Below are positions 42,821-52,495 of a stretch of DNA of 64,000 nucleotides, piece after piece. The number at the start of each line of letters is the position of its first letter. The stretch's first letter is position 1. The stretch spans positions 372,001 through 436,000 of the forward strand of contig NZ_BSNM01000016.1 of NCBI RefSeq assembly GCF_030159995.1, read 5' to 3'. The notes beneath the pieces were generated by a model, which saw only the letters and a list, made by a program, of their open reading frames with translations, was not told where the DNA came from and searched no databases. The position numbers were made by a program, and so were the translations under genes. Origin of the DNA: Litoribrevibacter albus (lineage in GTDB: Bacteria; Pseudomonadota; Gammaproteobacteria; Pseudomonadales; Litoribrevibacteraceae).

Positions 42821-43972
42821 TTAATGCATCAGCGCCGACAGAATCTGGCTTACCAGTTGCCCTTGTCGGTTTAAGCCGGTTTTCTGAAATACCTGTTTCA
42901 GGTAAGAACGCAGTGTCGCCTCTGACTTATGCCGGATCTCAGAAATTTCTTTCAGACTCAAACCGACACAAAGATCTTCACACAACAGAGCCTCAGCCTG
43001 AGTTAACGAGAAATACTCGGCAATTAAACGAGCGCCCGGTAAGGATCGAACCTGAGGGTCATACAGGGTCACCATCGCACCACCACGATGTTCACTTAAC
43101 CCTTCGATGGGGTTCACACACAACACCAGACTTGAACGATCTGCCCGTTCAACAAACAAGGAATCGGAACTGAATAACTGCAATCCCATACTGGCCCGGA
43201 TACTTTCTGTGGCGTATTGCATGTAATGCCACTGAGTCTCTTTATTTTGGAAAGACAAACGATCATCCACCAGCGTGATGGTTTTTTCTGTCTCAAGTAT
43301 GCCTTGTGCAGCCTTGTTGACATGAACCACGTTGAGTTGATCATTTAAGATCAGGGTGGCGATCGGCAATGCATTAATCACGGCCGCAAAGGACGCCGCC
43401 TGTTCCATTTGTTTATTGGTTTGCTGATACAGCTGCACCGCCTGACGAATGTAGGGCACCAAGCGATTCAGCCGCTCCAGTTCCGGTTCGGTATAAGGCC
43501 CCTGCTGATAGGTCCGCTGTAACGCTAAAATCAGGGAAGAAGAATCTTCGGCATGGGCCACCAACCAGGCAGAATCGAGCATATTCTGATCAGACTCCCA
43601 ACGCTGATAATCGTCTTTAGGAGGCGATTGTTCCAGGATAGGCAAAGTTGAATGGAACACACCCGGCGATTGAGAAACAGCATGATTCAACACCGCATCG
43701 TGCTCAAGCATATTGTTATTGCCATACCACTCCATGAACCCTTCAGGAAACCCCGTATGCCATATATATTCAATGGCCATCGGCTCTCGTCGAAGATTCA
43801 CCAAAATGCCTGAACAGGCATTAATCGCCTGCACCAAGTCCGCTAAAAACGGATGAAAGCCCTCTTTATCGGTGAGAGATGCGTACAACCGTTGAATGAG
43901 TGCCGGTTCGTCAAACACATTGTCTCTTTGATAATCACCATTCTCACCCTGAGAAATAGAAAGATCACTCAT
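42821..43972 (-). CDS. LuxR-type transcriptional regulator with PAS-like sensor
   Basis: 383 residues. The N-terminal half (about 20-180) is a ligand-sensing region of unknown type. A PAS-like segment follows (about 195-300: 'VINALPIATLILNDQLNVVHVNKAAQGILE'). The C-terminal HTH (about 318-380) reads 'FSLTQAEALLCEDLCVGLSLKEISEIRHKSEATLRSYLKQVFQKTGLNRQGQLV'. No autoinducer-binding tryptophan/aspartate signature is evident, so a metabolic signal is more likely. Divergent from the lipoprotein gene at 44152. Confidence 0.9.
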   Translation of the reverse strand: MSDLSISQGENGDYQRDNVFDEPALIQRLYASLTDKEGFHPFLADLVQAINACSGILVNLRREPMAIEYIWHTGFPEGFMEWYGNNNMLEHDAVLNHAVSQSPGVFHSTLPILEQSPPKDDYQRWESDQNMLDSAWLVAHAEDSSSLILALQRTYQQGPYTEPELERLNRLVPYIRQAVQLYQQTNKQMEQAASFAAVINALPIATLILNDQLNVVHVNKAAQGILETEKTITLVDDRLSFQNKETQWHYMQYATESIRASMGLQLFSSDSLFVERADRSSLVLCVNPIEGLSEHRGGAMVTLYDPQVRSLPGARLIAEYFSLTQAEALLCEDLCVGLSLKEISEIRHKSEATLRSYLKQVFQKTGLNRQGQLVSQILSALMH

Positions 43973-44151
43973 ACACCCCTGTTCTCCCTGTCTGAAGAAT
44001 TTACCCCGCCCTATTCTAACGTCAGGTACTTTTCTCTAGCAATGAACCGCTAAAGCAATTACCCCCATATGAGGGTAGTTGAGTCTATTCCGCTTGTGTT
44101 GCAATTCAAAAGTTTTCACAAACATCGAGAAATAGTGCGAGGAATAGAACT

Positions 44152-45537
44152 ATGAACAAAGGGAAAACAATCAGTCGCAGTGTCGCAATATGCGCACTAG
44201 GTACTTTAATGGTGGCCTGTAGTGACGGTGGGTCCAGCGGCGGTAGCAGCTCAAACAACTCATCAAGCACAACCAATACAGGGCAATTTGTTGATAGTGA
44301 AGTAGTAAACATCGCCTACCGAACGGAGACGCAGTCAGGCTTCACAGATGAAAACGGAGAGTTCAAATTTAAAGATGGCGAAACTGTTACCTTCATGATT
44401 GGTGACATTGAATTGCCAGCTACAGACGCCAAAGACCTGATCACACCACTGGATATTGCCGATACCACCGACGTTAACGACACCAGCGTGGTGAATATCC
44501 TTCGCTTATTGCAAACACTGGATACCGACGGTGATCCAGACAATGGCATTACCATTGCTGATCTTGCTCACGATAACGCAGTAGGCTACGACATCGATTT
44601 CAGCAGCGGCACCTTTGACGATGACATCGAAGCCTTGATACCCCTCTCAGGTTCAGACAATACTACTCTGGTTGATCAAGCCACTGCGGTTGCTCACTTT
44701 CAGTCTTCCATTGACACACTCACCTCCGCCTTTACTCCAAGCCTGTTCACCAACGGTGAAGCCTACAATGTGTTCGAAGACGACACCTGGGTAATCGCCG
44801 GCTTTACCTTTAAGACCGATGGATCATTGGCCTGGGATTACGCAGGCGAACAAGGTACAGGCAGCTACGAATTCAGCCACGATAACAAAGTGATCATCCT
44901 CGATGACGATGAAGACTTTAATGAGTTCGTGGTCTTCAAGTCGTTCGATCTGGAAACCAATATGTACAGTGTCTGCTGGTACGACGATGAAGACGTGGCC
45001 AGTGCCGACGCGGCCCTGGAAGACTGTGAAGGAAAAGAAGACGCGATGGATGAACTGATCGTCTTTGATATTCAGCAAGCCATCGACCTTGTTGTGGAAA
45101 AAACGACAGGAAGTAATGGCGACTCAACCAGCTCCTTTGCCCAATTCGAAACAGAAAAATTCATCGGACAGACAATCTATGACGCCTATTCCGACGACGA
45201 TGTCTGGGCGTTGGGAAGCCTTACGTTCACAGCGAACGGCGAGTTTACCTATTCTGAAGACGGCGAAAATATTCCAGGGGAATACACTTTCTCAGACAGC
45301 AACCGTGTTCTGAATCTCACCTTCGAAGAAGACGGCGAAGCTCAGCACAACTACTTATTGGTCTATGAAATCGACACCACCAACGATGTTTATAGCATTT
45401 GCTGGGTCGATGAAGCGACCGACATGGTCGATGCCAAGAGCCAATGCGGTCAGGAAACCAATGACTGGTCAGAACTGTTTGTCTTTGACGAAGCGCAAGC
45501 CGAGCAAATCGTCGCCAACGAAGGGCTTGCTCAATAA
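44152..45537 (+). CDS. Acidic lipoprotein with duplicated ~100-residue domain
   Basis: 461 residues. The signal peptide ends in the lipobox LMVAC (Cys about 24), followed by a Gly/Ser/Asn-rich tether. An N-terminal domain (about 45-190) contains 'SGFTDENGEFKFKDGETVTFMIGDIEL', which resembles segments found in many surface lipoproteins. Two homologous repeats follow: about 200-290 ('VFEDDTWVIAGFTFKTDGS...YEFSHDNKV...MYSVCWYDDED...DC') and about 345-440 ('AYSDDDVWALGSLTFTANGE...YTFSDSNRV...VYSICWVDEATD...QC'). The conserved CW and a second Cys suggest a disulfide. Strongly acidic. Function unknown; a cell-surface role is likely. Confidence 0.85.
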   Translation: MNKGKTISRSVAICALGTLMVACSDGGSSGGSSSNNSSSTTNTGQFVDSEVVNIAYRTETQSGFTDENGEFKFKDGETVTFMIGDIELPATDAKDLITPLDIADTTDVNDTSVVNILRLLQTLDTDGDPDNGITIADLAHDNAVGYDIDFSSGTFDDDIEALIPLSGSDNTTLVDQATAVAHFQSSIDTLTSAFTPSLFTNGEAYNVFEDDTWVIAGFTFKTDGSLAWDYAGEQGTGSYEFSHDNKVIILDDDEDFNEFVVFKSFDLETNMYSVCWYDDEDVASADAALEDCEGKEDAMDELIVFDIQQAIDLVVEKTTGSNGDSTSSFAQFETEKFIGQTIYDAYSDDDVWALGSLTFTANGEFTYSEDGENIPGEYTFSDSNRVLNLTFEEDGEAQHNYLLVYEIDTTNDVYSICWVDEATDMVDAKSQCGQETNDWSELFVFDEAQAEQIVANEGLAQ

Positions 45538-45799
45538 CTCACTTGCGCTTTCGTAAAAAGCTAACCGCAGAAGTAACTGAGCTGCGAAAATTATTAAGCT
45601 GCGAAAGCGCTGATTGTGTCATAAAGATAACCTGCTGCAGAGACAAGGTTCGCCTTGTCTCTGCCTCCATTCACGCCAATAGTTTCCACAACCGATCCCT
45701 GTCTGATAACCCCATCCTTACCTACCTATAAGTAGGCACACAAAATGCTTACCCACCAATAATTCATTATTTTATATGCTCAGACTGCAAGGATTTGCC

Positions 45800-46429
45800 A
45801 TGACCATTCAACTTAACAATTCGGTGGTGAACAACGCCAACGGCTCAAACACCACCAAAAAGACCACAGGGAACACCACGTCTGCGGAAGCGCAACAGAA
45901 CTCAAGCAACGACGACGATATCAAGTTATCCACGCGCGCCCAGAAGATCCAGAAACTTAACGAAGAGTTCTTTCCGAATGGTCCGGGCAGCTTACGCATC
46001 ACCGGCGATTTCATTCAGCGCCTGTACGATTATGGGTTTATCTCACAATCCGAAGCCGAGCACTTAGGCGGCAGGGTTTCAAACACCAAAGACTTACCCG
46101 ATTCATTGGAGAAGATTTCCAATAACCTCAGCATCATCTCTGATCGGGTGAAACTGATTGATAGTGAGGATTCGTTGATCGATATCCTGAAACGATCTGA
46201 TGCTATTCTGAACAACCTCGACGGCTCTAACCCCAGCGAACTGGCCAAAGACATTACCTCAGTGAATGCCGAACTGACCAGTTATCTGAAAAGCGATGAG
46301 GCCGAGAAGTTAACAGAGGATGAAGTAAAAGCGCTGAAAGAACTCAGTACCGCACTACGTATTGCGGATCGCATGAACCCCGCGAACCTATCAGCAGGAA
46401 AGCTCAATCAGTACTTGTCTTTTCTCTAA
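45800..46429 (+). CDS. Hypothetical protein, 209 aa
   Basis: Start chosen at ATG 45800 (MTIQLNNSVVNNANGSN) because AAGGA lies 7 nt upstream; the frame is open back to 45776. The first 45 residues are a disordered Asn/Thr/Ser-rich tail. The rest is helical and acidic ('FIQRLYDYGFISQSEAEHLGG', 'SLEKISNNLSIISDRVKLI', 'AEKLTEDEVKALKELSTALRIADRM'). No signal peptide or membrane segment. The disordered N-terminus with helical body resembles secreted or flagella-associated proteins in general shape only. Not recognised. Confidence 0.7.
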   Translation: MTIQLNNSVVNNANGSNTTKKTTGNTTSAEAQQNSSNDDDIKLSTRAQKIQKLNEEFFPNGPGSLRITGDFIQRLYDYGFISQSEAEHLGGRVSNTKDLPDSLEKISNNLSIISDRVKLIDSEDSLIDILKRSDAILNNLDGSNPSELAKDITSVNAELTSYLKSDEAEKLTEDEVKALKELSTALRIADRMNPANLSAGKLNQYLSFL

Positions 46430-46440
46430 CTGATCACTCC

Positions 46441-46454
46441 TTGACGCATATCAA
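46441..46454. promoter_or_regulatory. FNR/Anr box upstream of hemN
   Basis: TTGACGCATATCAA matches TTGAT-N4-ATCAA at 9 of 10 positions. It is centred about 41 bp before a plausible start site, with a TAAAAT -10 at 46476-46481: the class II activation geometry. Confidence 0.8.
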
Positions 46455-46515
46455 AACGCCCTGGCCACATCACTCTAAAATTAACCTCACATAATATGTG
46501 GTGAGGCTATGGGCT

Positions 46516-47910
46516 ATGACAGAACTATCAACTGATTTCTCTAACTTTCATTGGGACGATGAAATGATTCGTCGCTATGAAGGTAAAGGCCCGAGATACA
46601 CGTCCTATCCCACCGCCTTGAGTTTCACACCGATCAAACACGATCAGTTCACTCGTCATGCGGCACAGTGCCAAGACGTTAGTGATCCGATCTCCCTGTA
46701 CGTACACATTCCATTTTGTGAGCGCCTGTGTTTTTACTGCGGCTGCAATAAGATTGTGACGCAACAGAAAGAAAAGGCCGATCCTTATATCACGGCATTG
46801 AAGCAAGAGATGGAAATGATCAGTCCGAGCTTCAAGCATCGCCCCGTGCATCAGCTGCACTTCGGTGGTGGTACGCCTAACTATTTGACCAAAGAACAAT
46901 TTCAACAGGTGATCCATCATTTGGAGAAGTTCTTTGATCTGGATATGACTCGGGAAGGCGAGTACTCCATTGAGGTTGACCCAAGAACACTGACCACCGA
47001 ACAGGTGTCGCATTACCGTAAACTGGGCATCAACCGGATCAGCATGGGCATTCAGGATTTCGATCCGAAAGTGCAACACGCCATTAACCGCATTCAGACT
47101 TACGAAGAAGTGGAAGAAATCGTGCGTGCCGCCCGTGGTTGTGGCTACCAATCCATCAGTTTCGATCTGATTTATGGTTTGCCGTACCAATCCACAGAGA
47201 CCTTTGCCAAGACGCTGGAACAGGTAGTGGAACTGAACCCGGACCGCATTGCCGTGTTCAACTACGCGCATTTGCCGGATCGCTTCAAAGCACAGAAATT
47301 GATTGATTCAGACTCCATTCCAACCAGTGCAACCAAGTTGGATTTACTTCATCTAACCATCCGTAAGCTCATGGAAGCCGGTTACGTGTACATTGGCATG
47401 GATCACTTTGCAAAAGCCGATGACGAACTGTGTGTCGCTCAACGCTCCGGCACGCTTCAGCGTAACTTCCAGGGCTATTCGACGCACAATGAGTTGGATT
47501 TGGTTGGTCTGGGCGCTTCGTCAATCAGTTTGGTTCAAGGGCTTTACAGCCAGAATGCCAAGGGCTTAAAGCTCTATCAGAACTTCTTGGCACAAGGCAT
47601 TTTACCAACGGAAAAAGGCTATCAGCTGAACGAAGACGACGAGCTGCGTAAAGAACTGATCATGACGCTGGCTTGTCAGTACAAGCTGGATTACACCAAG
47701 TTTGAGGAAAAGTACGGTATTAACTTCAAAGAGTACTTTGCGAAAGAGCTGGCTTCGCTGGCCCACTTTGCAGAAGACGGTATGGTGAACCTGGAAGAAG
47801 ATCGCTTGCAGATCAATCAACCAGGCCGTTTGTTGATTCGCTCAATCTGTATGGCATTCGATGCCCACATGAACCCGGAGCTTCAACAGCGCTTCTCGAA
47901 AGTGATTTAG
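46516..47910 (+). CDS. hemN: Oxygen-independent coproporphyrinogen III oxidase HemN
   Basis: Radical-SAM enzyme converting coproporphyrinogen III to protoporphyrinogen IX without oxygen. 464 residues from ATG 46516 (MTELSTDFSNFHWDDEMIRRYEGKGPRYTSYPTA); six upstream in-frame codons starting GTG are less likely. The cluster motif CxxxCxxC is present with the HemN-specific extra Cys (PFCERLCFYCGCNK). Others: 'HFGGGTPNYL', 'SIEVDPRTLT' and 'YIGMDHFAKADDEL'. Preceded by an FNR/Anr box and followed by a terminator. Confidence 0.97.
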   Translation: MTELSTDFSNFHWDDEMIRRYEGKGPRYTSYPTALSFTPIKHDQFTRHAAQCQDVSDPISLYVHIPFCERLCFYCGCNKIVTQQKEKADPYITALKQEMEMISPSFKHRPVHQLHFGGGTPNYLTKEQFQQVIHHLEKFFDLDMTREGEYSIEVDPRTLTTEQVSHYRKLGINRISMGIQDFDPKVQHAINRIQTYEEVEEIVRAARGCGYQSISFDLIYGLPYQSTETFAKTLEQVVELNPDRIAVFNYAHLPDRFKAQKLIDSDSIPTSATKLDLLHLTIRKLMEAGYVYIGMDHFAKADDELCVAQRSGTLQRNFQGYSTHNELDLVGLGASSISLVQGLYSQNAKGLKLYQNFLAQGILPTEKGYQLNEDDELRKELIMTLACQYKLDYTKFEEKYGINFKEYFAKELASLAHFAEDGMVNLEEDRLQINQPGRLLIRSICMAFDAHMNPELQQRFSKVI

Positions 47911-47940
47911 TGTCGCCCATATTCAGAGTGGGCCACAAAC

Positions 47941-47975
47941 AAAAAAGGGATCGATACAATATCGATCCCTTTTTT
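47941..47975 (+). terminator. Intrinsic terminator between hemN and the convergent gene
   Basis: 15-bp stem AAAAAAGGGATCGAT / ATCGATCCCTTTTTT with a 5-nt loop; A and T runs on both sides, so it serves both convergent genes. Confidence 0.9.
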
Positions 47976-47997
47976 GTTTCAACCAACCGTAAGAGGC

Positions 47998-48579
47998 TTA
48001 TGGCATCTCAGGCTCTGCTTCGTCTTCGCCCATTGTGCGTAACTGAGACAAGTACGGTTTGATTGCATCAATGTCTGCCTGAGGTACGTTCTTAGTCGAC
48101 TCGTACATGTTCTTACTCTGTCTCATGGCATTCTTCATCATTTCTTTTTGCTCCGCCGGGATCTGATCGTTATCCATCATCGCCTGCATCTGAGCCATCA
48201 TTTGTTTCATTTGTGGAGCCTGTTGATTCATTTCCAGCGACATATAAGCGGTCATGATCTGAGCGCCCACTTGCGACCATTGCTCCGGTGAATCAAAACC
48301 AAAACCATCAACAACACCATCAAATTCGTTATAGAGTCCGGTTTTTTTCAACGCCACAACACCTTGTCTAAAGGCTTCTTCCAGTGATTCCTGCTTTTCA
48401 ATATTGGCATCGAAAGGCTCTAACTTGGATTCGTATTTATCACCAAACACTTCAACCGCTTTCTGACTCTTAATCCATTGAGCAACCAGGTTGCCAGTCA
48501 GGTTGTCAGCCAGCAAAGTCGACGACCAACCTAAGCACAGAGCCAGTACAACGCCGCCGAAACGTAACATGGAGTTCAT
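47998..48579 (-). CDS. Hypothetical secreted/periplasmic protein, 193 aa
   Basis: Start at ATG 48579 (MNSMLRFGGVVLALCLGWSSTLLADNL), with AAGGACA upstream. A typical Sec signal peptide is cut after LLA, about residue 24. The mature part is helical, with a Met- and Gln-rich stretch (about 115-150, 'QQAPQMKQMMAQMQAMMDN') and an acidic tail. It is weakly reminiscent of small periplasmic proteins of unknown function; no family asserted. The Met-rich segment could bind metals or be a flexible helix. Confidence 0.75.
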   Translation of the reverse strand: MNSMLRFGGVVLALCLGWSSTLLADNLTGNLVAQWIKSQKAVEVFGDKYESKLEPFDANIEKQESLEEAFRQGVVALKKTGLYNEFDGVVDGFGFDSPEQWSQVGAQIMTAYMSLEMNQQAPQMKQMMAQMQAMMDNDQIPAEQKEMMKNAMRQSKNMYESTKNVPQADIDAIKPYLSQLRTMGEDEAEPEMP

Positions 48580-48641
48580 AACATTGTCCTTAATTTTCAA
48601 TGAAAGAAAAATCATATCCCAAGCCTTTCGAATCACATACG

Positions 48642-48668
48642 AAAAAGGCGATCATTTGTGATCGCCTT
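48642..48668 (-). terminator. Intrinsic terminator downstream of the TRAP binding protein gene
   Basis: 10-bp stem AAGGCGATCA / TGATCGCCTT with a 4-nt loop; T-run on the minus strand. Confidence 0.85.
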
Positions 48669-48759
48669 CAGCTTTCTAACCGGGATTGGGAATAAATAAC
48701 ACCTATCAAGTCCGATTCAAACCCGGTAGGTGTAGATCCCGTACGATTAAAACCGACCC

Positions 48760-49869
48760 TTATTGGGATCGCGCATTAATGTAAGCTTGCTCCGACAGTT
48801 TATGCCAGTTGCTGACGCCGTCTCTGAAGGCAATAAACGACTCATAGACTTTTTGCGTCAACGGATCGGTTTTAGCCACTTCCGCAACCACTTCATCCGA
48901 AGTCGTCTTCAATACCGCCAACACTTCATCCGGTAAACGACGAATCTCAACGTTGTGCTTGTTCACCAACTCGCTCAATGCGGCATTGTTACGCGCCGTG
49001 TACTCATCCAGCATGTCCTGGTTAATGGCCTTGGTCGCCACTTTCAGAATTTCCTGAAGGTCGGCCGGCAATGCATTCAAAGCCGTTTTATTGATGGAAA
49101 ACTCCATCATCGAACCTGGCTCATGCCAGCCTGGGTAATAACAGAATTTCGCCGCTTTGTAGAAGCCAAATGCCAGGTCATTGTACGGGCCAACCCACTC
49201 GGTGGCGTCAATGGCACCGGTCTGCAGCGCTGTGAATAACTCACCGCCAGGAATGTTCACCGGCGTACCGCCAACGCGTTTCAAGACTTCACCACCCAAA
49301 CCTGGGATACGCATTTTCAGACCTTTCAGGTCTTCGATGGAATTGATTTCTTTATTGAACCAACCCGCCATTTGCACTCCGGTATTCCCACCCGGTAACG
49401 GATAGACATCGTGCTCTGCGTAGATTTCTTCCCACAGCTCCTGACCGCCGCCGTAGTTGATCCAGGCGTTGATTTCCTGAGCGGTTAAACCATAAGGCAC
49501 CGAGGTGAAGAATTGTGACGCAGGAATTTTACCTTTCCAATAATACGCGCCACTGTGCCCAATTTGAGCCGTACCACGAGACACCGCATCAAATACTTCT
49601 AACGCAGGCACCAACTCACCGGCACCGTACACCTTGATCTTTAAACGTCCGTTAGACATGGAATCAACCAACTTCGCCAAACGCTCAGGCGCCATACCCA
49701 GGCCAGGGAAGTTTTTCGGCCAGGAAGTCACTAGCTTCCATTCAAATGTCTGTTTTTCTGCCGTTGTGGTGGTTGCTGGTCCGTTGTCACATTCCTGTTT
49801 TTGACACCCTGAAAGAGCGACAGCGGCTGCCCCCAAACCGGCGGCCGTTAAAAGATCACGACGTTTCAT
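48760..49869 (-). CDS. TRAP transporter solute-binding protein DctP (Tat-type signal)
   Basis: 369 residues from ATG 49869, with AAGGAGAACAGA upstream; nine in-frame upstream codons are less likely. The N-terminus MKRRDLLTAAGLGAAAVALSGC has a twin-arginine start and a lipobox-like LSGC. DctP core: 'FEWKLVTSWPKNFPG', 'GRLKIKVYGAGELVPALEVFDAVSRGTAQIGHSGAYYW', 'LKGLKMRIPGLGGEVLKRVGGTPVNIPGGELFTALQTGAIDATEWVGPYND' (ligand-carboxylate Arg). This subtype often binds 2-oxo acids or other monocarboxylates. The dctQM permease pair 12 kb away is the only partner in the window, so the link is plausible but unproven. Confidence 0.92.
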   Translation of the reverse strand: MKRRDLLTAAGLGAAAVALSGCQKQECDNGPATTTTAEKQTFEWKLVTSWPKNFPGLGMAPERLAKLVDSMSNGRLKIKVYGAGELVPALEVFDAVSRGTAQIGHSGAYYWKGKIPASQFFTSVPYGLTAQEINAWINYGGGQELWEEIYAEHDVYPLPGGNTGVQMAGWFNKEINSIEDLKGLKMRIPGLGGEVLKRVGGTPVNIPGGELFTALQTGAIDATEWVGPYNDLAFGFYKAAKFCYYPGWHEPGSMMEFSINKTALNALPADLQEILKVATKAINQDMLDEYTARNNAALSELVNKHNVEIRRLPDEVLAVLKTTSDEVVAEVAKTDPLTQKVYESFIAFRDGVSNWHKLSEQAYINARSQ

Positions 49870-50029
49870 TCTGTTCTCCTTGTCGATACGACTCATACAC
49901 GCTCAGATCAATTGCTGTGTCGTGCTGTTCCTGTGCCGTACTGTTGTTTTTGTTATGGTTTGGTTTCTGTAAATCCGTTGTAATTGAAGCCAGTCACGAC
50001 AGGTTATGCAAGTGCTCTTTGGACATTCG

Positions 50030-52186
50030 TTACAACATCTGAAGATTGGCGTAGGCCAACATCAACCACTTGCTGCCTTCGTCAGAGAAATTCACCTGAA
50101 CCCGTGCATTGCCACCACGACCTTCACAGTTCAAGACAATACCTTCACCGAAGATTTCGTGATACACCCGCTGACCGAGAGGGATCAGATCTGAATCGGG
50201 CTGACCAGCAGACATCCCAAAGCTCGCCATCGCCGGTTTGGTAATCGGCGCTTTCACTCTCAGTTCATTCAAATGCTCGTCAGGAATCTCATTTACAAAG
50301 CGCGACAAACGATTGAAGTTTTCCTTACCATGCAAACGACGACTTTCCGCATAAGTAAGCACTAACTTAGTCATTGCACGGGTAATGCCCACGTAGGCCA
50401 AACGGCGCTCTTCTTCCAAACGACCCGGTTCGTCCGCAGACATTTTATGAGGGAACAAGCCTTCTTCCATGCCCACCATGAACACCAATGGGAACTCCAG
50501 GCCTTTTGCCGAGTGCAGGGTCATCATCTGCACGGCCGACTCATACTCGCTGGCTTGAGTATCACCGGCATCCAACGCCGCACTATCAAGAAAGGCCACC
50601 AACTCGGACGAATGATCGGTTTCGTTGCGGAATTGTTTAGCGGCACTGGCCAGCTCCTGCATGTTTTCTACACGGCTGCGACCGGCTTCGCCTTTTTCTT
50701 TCAGGTGATGTTCAATCAAACCACTGCGTTCGACCACCTGACTGACGATCTCATCCAAAGGCAAGCCATCGGTGGTTTGCGACATTTGATCAATCATCTG
50801 GATAAATCCGTCCAACGAATTCGCCGCTCTCGCAGAAAGCAACTTCAATGACAGCATTTCATTGGCGGCATGCCAGAGCGATACATTTTGCTGACGGGCA
50901 AAGTCGCGAATCTGCTCTGCGGTTTTGTTGCCGATACCCCGTGCCGGCACGTTCAGTACACGGTCAAAGGCAGGATCATCATGACGGTTTGATAGCAATC
51001 TCAAGTACGCCATCGCATTACGGATTTCCAAACGATCATAGAAGCGCTGACCGCCGTAAATGCGGTAAGGGGTGCCGGAACGTAGTAACGCTTCCTCAAG
51101 CACTCGCGACTGAGCATTGGAACGATACAGAATGGCAATTTCATCCAAACGATGTCCGTCCGACTGAAACTCATCAATGCGGTCGGTGACAAAGCGCGCT
51201 TCCTCTTGTTCGTTGAAGGCTTCATATAAGTCGATCTGCTCACCGTCGCCATCGTCAGTCCACAACTCTTTACCGAGACGATCCGGGTTGTTTTCAATCA
51301 CCGCATTGGCGGCTTTCAGAATGTGACCGGTGGAACGGTAGTTTTGCTCCAACCGAACCACTTGCGAACCGGCAAAATCCGCCTGGAACTGACGAATGTT
51401 CTCAATCTTGGCACCACGCCAGCCGTAGATCGACTGGTCATCATCCCCCACAGCGGTGAGATGTACACTTTGCCCCGCCAGGACGCGTAACCAGGCGTAC
51501 TGGATGGTGTTGGTATCCTGGAACTCATCCACCAGAATATTACTGAAGCGTTTTTGGTAGTGCGCCAACACATCCGGGCGCTTTAACCATAATTCATGAG
51601 AGCGCAACAACAGCTCACCGAAGTCCACCATGCCGCCGCGTTCACAGGCTTGTTCATACGCCTTATACAACTCAATCATACGGTTGTAATAGGGATCATA
51701 AGACGGCGGAATGTGATCGGCTCGCAAGCCTTCATCTTTCTGGGAGTTAATGTAGCTCTGCACCTGACGTGGAGGCCATTGTGACTCATCCATCTGCTGT
51801 TCACGCAAAATACGTTTAACCAGACGCAGTTGATCGTCGGAATCCAGAATCTGGAAGTTTTCCGGTAAACCTACGTCCTGATAATGCAGCTTCAATAGAC
51901 GATGGGCCAACCCGTGGAAAGTGCCCACCCACATGCCTTGAATGGAGGTTCCCAGTAGTTCTTCAATACGACCACGCATTTCACGCGCGGCTTTATTGGT
52001 AAAGGTCACCGCCATGATGGAATACGGCGATACCTGCTCAACCTGCATCAACCAGGCAATACGGTGAACAAGCACCCGGGTTTTACCCGAACCCGCCCCG
52101 GCGAGTACAAGTTGACTGCCCTGTTCAGAAGAGACGGCTTGACGTTGTGCATCATTAAGGTGATCTAAGAGATGGCTAATATCCAT
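50030..52186 (-). CDS. uvrD: DNA helicase II UvrD
   Basis: 718 residues, the normal UvrD size. Superfamily 1A motifs: Q motif 'LNDAQRQAVSSE', Walker A AGAGSGKTRVLVHRI, 'VTFTNKAAREMRGRI', Walker B 'ILVDEFQDTNTIQY', 'VGDDDQSIYGWRGA', 'MTLHSAKGLEFPLVFMVGMEEGLFP' and 'RRLAYVGITRAMTKLVLTYA'. The C-terminal tail ends with the UvrD Tudor-like part ('GQRVYHEIFGEGIVLNCEG'). Acts in nucleotide-excision and mismatch repair. Confidence 0.96.
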   Translation of the reverse strand: MDISHLLDHLNDAQRQAVSSEQGSQLVLAGAGSGKTRVLVHRIAWLMQVEQVSPYSIMAVTFTNKAAREMRGRIEELLGTSIQGMWVGTFHGLAHRLLKLHYQDVGLPENFQILDSDDQLRLVKRILREQQMDESQWPPRQVQSYINSQKDEGLRADHIPPSYDPYYNRMIELYKAYEQACERGGMVDFGELLLRSHELWLKRPDVLAHYQKRFSNILVDEFQDTNTIQYAWLRVLAGQSVHLTAVGDDDQSIYGWRGAKIENIRQFQADFAGSQVVRLEQNYRSTGHILKAANAVIENNPDRLGKELWTDDGDGEQIDLYEAFNEQEEARFVTDRIDEFQSDGHRLDEIAILYRSNAQSRVLEEALLRSGTPYRIYGGQRFYDRLEIRNAMAYLRLLSNRHDDPAFDRVLNVPARGIGNKTAEQIRDFARQQNVSLWHAANEMLSLKLLSARAANSLDGFIQMIDQMSQTTDGLPLDEIVSQVVERSGLIEHHLKEKGEAGRSRVENMQELASAAKQFRNETDHSSELVAFLDSAALDAGDTQASEYESAVQMMTLHSAKGLEFPLVFMVGMEEGLFPHKMSADEPGRLEEERRLAYVGITRAMTKLVLTYAESRRLHGKENFNRLSRFVNEIPDEHLNELRVKAPITKPAMASFGMSAGQPDSDLIPLGQRVYHEIFGEGIVLNCEGRGGNARVQVNFSDEGSKWLMLAYANLQML

Positions 52187-52495
52187 AATTGAGAACTGGT
52201 TCCTGCCAAAATAGCATTTTTGAGCTGAATTTTACGTTAAAAACAAAACTTTATTTCAAGCATAATCAGTGAGTTATAAAAAACTCTTCGACTTTATCTG
52301 AATATCTTGTTACATAAGTTTACATCCACCAGGAATTCAGTCATTATCCTGATTATTAATAATAACTATGTCTTTGGTGTAGTGACGTACGCTTAACAAA
52401 CTGAAGTAGTCCAAGACTACTTACAAAGCCGACAAGTATCCAATAAAAGAAGATCGGCCACCAGCACACAAAGACGAATAGCTTAAATCAGCACT
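52187..52495. other. 309-bp AT-rich intergenic region between divergent uvrD and GGDEF/EAL genes
   Basis: No ORF or hairpin of note; presumably holds both promoters. Confidence 0.5.

Noticed and set aside
44316-44555. 79-codon minus-strand ORF inside the lipoprotein gene
   Set aside because: Overlaps the clear lipoprotein frame and lacks a start signal.
46528-47271. 247-codon minus-strand ORF opposite hemN
   Set aside because: Complement of the strongly conserved hemN coding sequence; no family pattern or start signal.
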